5,794 nt of DNA from Akkermansiaceae bacterium UBA1518 (GTDB taxonomy: Bacteria > Verrucomicrobiota > Verrucomicrobiia > Verrucomicrobiales > Akkermansiaceae). The stretch lies in contig DCQM01000129.1 of NCBI GenBank assembly GCA_002323895.1, positions 1 to 5,794 of the forward strand, read 5' to 3'. The notes beneath the pieces are model-generated. The model did no database searches, had not been told where the DNA came from, and was given only the letters and a program-made list of their open reading frames with translations. Within the stretch, counting starts at the first letter, position 1. Each line of letters begins with the position of its first letter. The translations under genes and the position numbers were made by a program. Positions 1-4,029 of the stretch are shown here, piece by piece.

Positions 1-50
1 GCAGCCTTTTTAGCCGTTTTCTTCACGGCAGCCTTTTTCGCCGTTTTCTT
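1..50. repeat. Imperfect direct repeat encoding Lys/Ala units
   Basis: Positions 1-23 and 28-50 are the same 23-base stretch with one mismatch (A versus C at the twelfth base). The offset is 27 bases, exactly nine codons. The repeat lies inside the lysine/alanine-rich reading frame and probably continues to the left. An in-frame period like this is expected to allow the tail to gain or lose units by slippage or recombination without breaking the frame. Confidence 0.75.
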
Positions 51-83
51 GGCAGTCTTCTTTTTAGCAACTTTTTTAGCCAT
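1..83 (-). CDS. Lysine/alanine-repeat basic protein, N-terminus only (partial)
   Basis: The reading frame starts at an ATG (complement of 81-83) and leaves the window on the left after 27 full codons. Nearly every residue is Lys, Ala or Thr, beginning MAKKVAKKKTAKK and continuing in AKKTAKKAA-type units. Such tails are known from histone H1-like bacterial proteins (HU/AlgP/Hc1 style), where they bind DNA non-specifically. They also occur as N-terminal extensions of other proteins, including DksA/TraR-type regulators in some Verrucomicrobiota (recalled, not verified). The visible part cannot separate these options because any folded domain would lie outside the window. There is no Shine-Dalgarno sequence; the bases just before the ATG are ATCGATTT. 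The gene is divergent from scpB. That it is translated is supported by clean codon structure and synonymous variation among the repeats; its function is unresolved. Confidence 0.7.
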   Translation of the reverse strand, partial: MAKKVAKKKTAKKTAKKAAVKKTAKKA

Positions 84-271
84 AAATCGATGGGTTGGGA
101 GGGGAAATCTAATCTTATGCCATTTCCTAAAAACAAACTGAGGATTGGAAACAGCCGGGTTCTGTAGTTATTTTAACAGCCCTAGGCAAGCTGATTTTCC
201 ACATCCATTTTATCATCTTTCCACCATGCTCTTGAAATTCCGCTCGAGCCTCCTAATCTGCGACCTACTTT
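84..271. promoter_or_regulatory. Divergent intergenic region, presumed promoters for both directions
   Basis: This 188-bp gap lies between two diverging genes and must hold their promoters unless transcription starts elsewhere. No strong consensus pair is visible. For the scpB direction there is a good -10-like TATCAT at 211-216 without a good -35, and a weak pair TTGGAA (145-150) and TATTTT (169-174) spaced 18 bases. For the minus direction I see no convincing pair. A 7-bp direct repeat AACAGCC occurs at 150-156 and 175-181, 25 bases apart, and could be an operator or chance. A 22-codon open frame begins at 226 (see findings). Confidence 0.4.
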
Positions 272-1078
272 ATGGATCTTCCTTCAATTCTTGAATCTTT
301 GCTCGTCGCCTCAGAATCTCCCCTCCCCTCATCCGAATTAGCACGACTAGTTCGGGCCCGCGCCGCCGAATTCTCGGAAGATTCCATCACCGAGAACCCG
401 GAAAACGCCCCAGCCCCCGATAGCCCCGAAAGGGTCCTTGACCTCGAAGCCCTTGCTAAAACTAGCGAAAATGAAATCAAAGATGCCCTTGTCGAACTTA
501 ATAAAATCTATGAGACGAGTGGTCGCTCCTTCTTAGTCGCCGAGAGATCGAAAGGATGGAAAATCTACACCCGAGCTGACTACGCGGGGTTTGTGAAGCT
601 TCTTTTCCCCGGCCGCAAGCCCGAGCGCCTCAGCCCTCCTGCCATGGAAACTCTCGCAATCATCGCCTATCGCCAACCAGTCACCAAATCAGCGCTCGAA
701 GCCGTCCGTGGTGTTTCTTGTGATGGCATGCTGCAAAAGCTGCTCGACCGAGAACTTGTCAAAATATCAGGGCGTGCAGACCTTCCTGGTCGCCCTCTAC
801 TTTATGCCACCACTGAGCTTTTTCTGGAGCACTTCGGCATTACTGATATTGAAGAACTCCCCAACATTGGGGAACTTCGCAAGGTTGAACTTCCCGATGG
901 AACCGAAGAAGACGGCAACGACGACGAGAAACAAGAACACCCCACCTCCACTGAAGAGGCTGAGACACAACTCGCACTCTCCGCAGTTGAAAAACCAGCC
1001 GAAGAGGCGGCAGAAACACCCGAAGAAGCTGAAAAAGGGCCGGAAGCTGAAGATTCCGATTTCAGCAAAAAAGACTAA
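272..1078 (+). CDS. scpB: Segregation and condensation protein ScpB
   Basis: ScpB is the winged-helix partner that, with the kleisin ScpA, forms the accessory part of the bacterial SMC condensin that organises and separates chromosomes; it acts in the cytoplasm on the nucleoid. The 268-residue product carries the diagnostic second winged-helix block at about residues 120-198: METLAIIAYRQPVTK, then a VRGVSCDGML segment, GRADLPGRPLLYATT, and FLEHFGI followed by ELP. The first winged helix (about 1-112) is interrupted by an acidic/proline-rich insertion at about 32-60. Residues from about 205 to the end form a disordered, strongly acidic Glu/Ala/Pro tail; typical ScpB proteins are roughly 170-230 residues, so both additions lengthen it. 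The ATG at 272 gives the normal N-terminus, although no Shine-Dalgarno sequence precedes it. scpA, often adjacent, is not next to it here. pheA follows after 12 bp, suggesting co-transcription. Confidence 0.93.
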   Translation: MDLPSILESLLVASESPLPSSELARLVRARAAEFSEDSITENPENAPAPDSPERVLDLEALAKTSENEIKDALVELNKIYETSGRSFLVAERSKGWKIYTRADYAGFVKLLFPGRKPERLSPPAMETLAIIAYRQPVTKSALEAVRGVSCDGMLQKLLDRELVKISGRADLPGRPLLYATTELFLEHFGITDIEELPNIGELRKVELPDGTEEDGNDDEKQEHPTSTEEAETQLALSAVEKPAEEAAETPEEAEKGPEAEDSDFSKKD

Positions 1079-1090
1079 CCAATCGATTTT

Positions 1091-2158
1091 ATGCCTCTTG
1101 ACGAAATCCGAAAAACGATCGATGCGATCGATACCGAACTACTCGACCTGCTTTCCAAACGAGCCGACGCCGTCCACATGGTCGGTGAGATTAAAAAAAA
1201 GGAAGACCTTGAGATCTACGCTCCCGAGCGCGAAGACGCTCTTCTCAAGTCACTTGCTTCTAAAAACCAGGGTCGCCTACCCGAAAAATCGATTCGTGCT
1301 ATTTACCGCGAGATCATGTCAGCCGCCCTTGCTCTTGAAGACGATCTAAAAATCGCTTACCTCGGCCCCGAAGGTACATGGACCCATCAGGCCGCCATCT
1401 CCAAATTCGGCCACTCGGTGGAATACACAGCTCAGCCAAACTTCGCTGAGGTTTTTGACCACGTCACTCGGCGCCACTCCAGTTATGGCGTAGTGCCGAT
1501 CGAAAACTCCACCGAAGGCGCTGTTTCATCCACACTCGACCTTTTCGTTGATTCGCCTCTACGGATCTGTGCGCAAATTTTAATGCGTATCGAAAATGGA
1601 CTTATGGCGGCTATTCCTCGCGATCAAATTAAAACCCTCTACTCACACCCGCAGGTATTTGGACAATGTCGAAACTGGATCCTGCAAAATTTTCCCGATG
1701 CCGATCTAGTCGAGTGCTCCTCTACAACCAAAGCTGCTCACCTCGCCAAAAAATACGCTAGTGATGGAGCCGCCGCGATGGGAGGTCCTCTTTCTGCAGA
1801 GATGGCTGAGCTCAAAATGCTCGATACTGCCATTCAGGACCGCGCCACAAACACAACCCGCTTCCTAGTGATCGGTGAAAAAACCTGCCCCTCCACAGGC
1901 AAAGACCGCACCAGTATTCTTTTTGCAGTTCATGATCGGCCAGGATCACTCGTGAAGGCCCTGCAAGCCTTTGATTCATTCGCGATCAACATGTCGAAAA
2001 TTGAATCACGACCATCTAAACAAAAGGACTGGGAATATATTTTCTATGTCGACCTTGCTGGCCACTGCGAGGATCCAGAAGTCAGGGAGGCTCTAGACAC
2101 TCTCGAAACACACTGTTCTCTGGTCAAAATTCTAGGCTCTTATCCAGACCTCGACTAA
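1091..2158 (+). CDS. pheA: Bifunctional chorismate mutase/prephenate dehydratase (P-protein)
   Basis: This enzyme converts chorismate to prephenate and then to phenylpyruvate, the committed steps of phenylalanine synthesis in the cytoplasm. At 355 residues it has the standard order. An AroQ-type chorismate mutase helix domain spans about 1-85, with Arg7, Arg24, Lys35, Arg47 and Glu48 aligning by eye with the E. coli active-site Arg11, Arg28, Lys39, Arg51 and Glu52. The prephenate dehydratase domain spans about 86-265, opening with AYLGPEGTWTHQAA, with VPIENSTEGAV in the middle and the catalytic-type NTTRFLVIG near 254-262. An ACT regulatory domain spans about 274-352, with DRPGSLVKAL and IESRPS, the two motifs that bind phenylalanine in this family. 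Feedback inhibition by phenylalanine is therefore expected. There is no Shine-Dalgarno sequence before the ATG. The gene lies 12 bp after scpB and 44 bp before the mutarotase gene. Confidence 0.96.
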   Translation: MPLDEIRKTIDAIDTELLDLLSKRADAVHMVGEIKKKEDLEIYAPEREDALLKSLASKNQGRLPEKSIRAIYREIMSAALALEDDLKIAYLGPEGTWTHQAAISKFGHSVEYTAQPNFAEVFDHVTRRHSSYGVVPIENSTEGAVSSTLDLFVDSPLRICAQILMRIENGLMAAIPRDQIKTLYSHPQVFGQCRNWILQNFPDADLVECSSTTKAAHLAKKYASDGAAAMGGPLSAEMAELKMLDTAIQDRATNTTRFLVIGEKTCPSTGKDRTSILFAVHDRPGSLVKALQAFDSFAINMSKIESRPSKQKDWEYIFYVDLAGHCEDPEVREALDTLETHCSLVKILGSYPDLD

Positions 2159-2202
2159 ATCTGCTGGTCATCCCTAATTAGCCTGACAAATTTCCTCTTA
2201 CC

Positions 2203-2613
2203 ATGCTTCAAGAAGGAATTCTTAACCCGGCTGTAAACGATCTCCTCTCACGTATTCGCCATACGAACACCTTGGTCATTGCTGACTGGGCTTTCCCGTA
2301 TTGGAAAGAAATTGAGATTATCGACCTCTCTCTCACCAAAGGGATCCCGCTTATCACCGATCTTCTCGGGCTCCTTAAGGACAACTTCAAAGTCGGCCGC
2401 ATCTGGCAGGCTGAAGAGTTTCTAGCGACTAACCCAGAGGAAATCATCGCTAACTACGATGCCCATTTTAATAGCTTCAAAGGTCTCAACCCAGAAGTTG
2501 AAGTCACGCGTCTTGCTCACAATGATTTTAAAAAACTAGTACCGAAGTCCATCGGCCTCATCCGCACTGGTGATCCTACCGCCTACGGAAACGTCATTCT
2601 AGAATCCGTTTAA
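2203..2613 (+). CDS. RbsD/FucU family sugar mutarotase (D-ribose pyranase-like)
   Basis: RbsD and FucU proteins catalyse interconversion of pyranose, furanose or anomeric forms of free sugars such as ribose or fucose, as cytoplasmic ring-shaped oligomers. The 136-residue length matches the family (about 130-150). The N-terminal signature is present: ILNPAVNDLLSRIRHTNTLV with His20 in the catalytic position, then Asp28. Further on are GIPL at about 47-50, an AEEF segment at 70-73, His106 aligning with the conserved E. coli RbsD His106, and a C-terminal IRTGDPTAYGNVIL in which Tyr128 and Asn130 match the conserved sugar-binding Tyr and Asn. After Asp28 comes W-A-F-P-Y-W instead of the A-G-L-P of RbsD or A-N-F-P of FucU, so the preferred sugar may differ. 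No transporter or kinase of a ribose or fucose operon is beside it; an epimerase follows after 39 bp. Family assignment is firm, substrate unknown. Confidence 0.9.
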   Translation: MLQEGILNPAVNDLLSRIRHTNTLVIADWAFPYWKEIEIIDLSLTKGIPLITDLLGLLKDNFKVGRIWQAEEFLATNPEEIIANYDAHFNSFKGLNPEVEVTRLAHNDFKKLVPKSIGLIRTGDPTAYGNVILESV

Positions 2614-2622
2614 TTCGCTTTC

Positions 2623-2640
2623 AGCTTTAAAATCAAAGCT
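2623..2640 (+). repeat. Short inverted repeat before the epimerase start
   Basis: AGCTTT at 2623-2628 pairs perfectly with AAAGCT at 2635-2640 around a six-base loop. It sits in the 39-bp gap between the mutarotase stop and the epimerase ATG, ending 12 bases before that ATG. There is no T-run directly after it, so it is not a typical intrinsic terminator. It could be a weak hairpin affecting translation or mRNA stability, or chance in an A/T-rich gap. Confidence 0.35.
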
Positions 2641-2652
2641 CCAAACTTTTCT

Positions 2653-3465
2653 ATGAAATCTGCAATTACGCTCTCTCAAGTTCCTGAGGCCGCCGCCGGC
2701 CCCTTCGTTTTCCATCAATCTCTTCCCGAAGGCTTCTCCGCCGCTAAGAAACATGGCTATGATTCTGTAGAACTCTTTCTGCCCGGCCCTGACTTTATCT
2801 CTACCGCAAAAGTAAAAGCTCTCGCTTCCGAACACGAACTTGGTATCGCAGCGATTGGAACGGGAGCAGGCATGGTTAAGCACGGTCTCTCTCTTACCGA
2901 TGTTGATGCCGAAGTCCGAAGCAAGGCTCTCGACTTCATCATCCAGATGATCGAATTTGGCGGGGAACTAGACGCTCCCGCTATCTTAGGCTCCATGCAA
3001 GGAAAATGGGGCGGTGAAGTTTCTCGCGAACAAGCTCTCAACTGGCTAGCGGAGGCCCTAAGAACCGCCGGTGAAATCGCCTCGAAATACAATGTTCCGT
3101 TCATTTACGAACCTCTGAACCGCTACGAGACAAACCTCATCAATCATCTTGAGGAAGGAGCAAAATACATCGAAAATAATAACCTCAATAATATTGTCCT
3201 TCTTGCCGACCTCTTCCACATGAATATCGAAGAGAGTGACGTCGCCCAAGCGATCATTGCTGCAGGTAAGCACACTGGACACGTTCACTTCGCTGACTCC
3301 AACCGTTCTGCTATGGGTTTTGGTCATACTAACACCGCTCCGATTATCGCCGCCCTCAAACAAGTCGGCTACACAGGATACCTCTCGGCTGAAGTTTTCC
3401 CAAAACCAGACGCAGACACCTGCGCGGCACAAGAAATCAAAGCAATCCAGAGCGCACTCAGCTAA
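2653..3465 (+). CDS. TIM-barrel sugar epimerase/isomerase, ketose 3-epimerase or 5-keto-L-gluconate epimerase-like
   Basis: This 270-residue protein belongs to the AP endonuclease family 2-like TIM-barrel sugar isomerases/epimerases (the D-tagatose 3-epimerase, hydroxypyruvate isomerase and IolO group). The metal site is complete and spaced as in D-tagatose 3-epimerase: Glu153 (in YEPLNRYET), Asp186 and His189 (in ADLFHMNIEE), His212 (in HVHFADSNR), Glu247 (in SAEVFP), with Arg218 at the substrate phosphate/hydroxyl-binding position. From memory, the segments AIGTG, GLSLT, EPLNRYET, FHMNIEE and ADSNR resemble Thermotoga maritima IolO, a 5-keto-L-gluconate epimerase, more than tagatose epimerases. 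The likely reaction is a metal-dependent (Mn2+ or similar) C3-type epimerisation of a ketose or keto-sugar acid in the cytoplasm. There is no signal peptide and no Shine-Dalgarno sequence. The preceding mutarotase gene suggests that both act on the same sugar. Fold and chemistry class are confident; substrate is not. Confidence 0.88.
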   Translation: MKSAITLSQVPEAAAGPFVFHQSLPEGFSAAKKHGYDSVELFLPGPDFISTAKVKALASEHELGIAAIGTGAGMVKHGLSLTDVDAEVRSKALDFIIQMIEFGGELDAPAILGSMQGKWGGEVSREQALNWLAEALRTAGEIASKYNVPFIYEPLNRYETNLINHLEEGAKYIENNNLNNIVLLADLFHMNIEESDVAQAIIAAGKHTGHVHFADSNRSAMGFGHTNTAPIIAALKQVGYTGYLSAEVFPKPDADTCAAQEIKAIQSALS

Positions 3466-3513
3466 GGGGTATTCACTCTCCCAAAAATCATACGAAGGAG
3501 CTTTCTTCTGACC
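3466..3513. other. Convergent intergenic gap
   Basis: The 48 bp between the stop codons of the plus-strand epimerase and the minus-strand chaperone hold no gene. The only structure seen is a short imperfect hairpin, GAAG at 3494-3497 with CTTC at 3505-3508, possibly extended by one G-T pair, without a T-tract. An AAGGAG at 3495-3500 resembles a Shine-Dalgarno site, but no usable start codon or sustained reading frame follows. Convergent transcripts may overlap here. Confidence 0.5.
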
Positions 3514-4029
3514 TCAGACAACCCTCAAAATCTTCGCCGCTAGAAGATACAGAGGATGCTTGCACTCGTTTTCCAAGCGCGCTGAAAAGTCCGGTAACCA
3601 TGCCAAATTCTCACTTTTAAATTGAATAGAATCATCTCCTAGCAGCGTGCTGTAAACTAAGAGCAAGAGAGCCACATGATCCGGGGCCAATGATTTGAAG
3701 CGCTTCGGCAATTCTAGAAATCCCGAATCCAGCATAAATTGAATCCTACCAGCAACTTCTAGGGAGTTTTTTTCGTCATAGGCTGCCGCGCGAGCCGGAG
3801 CAACTGGGTCTAATATAAAGAGTCGGCAATATTCCACAGCAGCATCCTCAAAGTCTTGCGGAGTCCATTCCTTATCTAACAAAGAAGCCACTCGGGGCTC
3901 AATTTTTTGAAGAATAAAAGCGGTCTCCGGCTGTTGCAGAGAAGCGAGAAGCGAGGCATCAATCTCGTAAGCGAAAAGTGATGCCGCAAGTTGGGCTACT
4001 GCAGCCTCGGGAGTCATATCCAACGACAT
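3514..4029 (-). CDS. TorD/DmsD family molybdoenzyme maturation chaperone
   Basis: Proteins of this all-helical family bind the unfolded catalytic subunit of a molybdenum oxidoreductase in the cytoplasm, often its twin-arginine leader, and hold it until the molybdenum cofactor is inserted and export can proceed. With the ATG at 4029 the product has 171 residues, within the usual range of about 160-230. Family marks are EYCRLFILDP at 66-75 followed by APARAAAYDE (77-86), LAPDHVALLL at 115-124, and a C-terminal WLPDF then HPLYLLAAKIL. An upstream in-frame ATG at 4050 would add seven residues but overlap the oxidoreductase by 22 bp; I prefer 4029 because GAGAAGG precedes it by four bases and because it forms a TGATG overlap with the upstream stop. 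The tight coupling to a molybdopterin oxidoreductase supports a dedicated chaperone role for that enzyme. It appears to be the last gene of its unit. Confidence 0.85.
   Translation of the reverse strand: MSLDMTPEAAVAQLAASLFAYEIDASLLASLQQPETAFILQKIEPRVASLLDKEWTPQDFEDAAVEYCRLFILDPVAPARAAAYDEKNSLEVAGRIQFMLDSGFLELPKRFKSLAPDHVALLLLVYSTLLGDDSIQFKSENLAWLPDFSARLENECKHPLYLLAAKILRVV

Noticed and set aside
802..1068. A serine-rich 88-codon minus-strand frame
   Set aside because: Its Ser/Ala richness is the mirror of the Glu/Ala codons of the ScpB acidic tail, so it is a compositional artefact.
708..1349. A 213-codon plus-strand open frame spanning the end of scpB and the start of pheA
   Set aside because: It overlaps two confidently identified genes in another frame, crosses their junction, and its translation has no recognisable domain; it is a shadow frame.
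3058..3432. A 124-codon minus-strand open frame antisense to the epimerase
   Set aside because: It covers the conserved metal-site region of the epimerase and has no family resemblance; antisense shadow.
3495..3500. AAGGAG as a Shine-Dalgarno site for a small plus-strand gene
   Set aside because: No ATG, GTG or TTG at a suitable distance opens a frame; reading from the nearby CTG meets a stop after eleven codons.
3494..3508. Short hairpin in the convergent gap as an intrinsic terminator
   Set aside because: The stem is only four or five pairs with a wobble and no T-tract follows on either strand.
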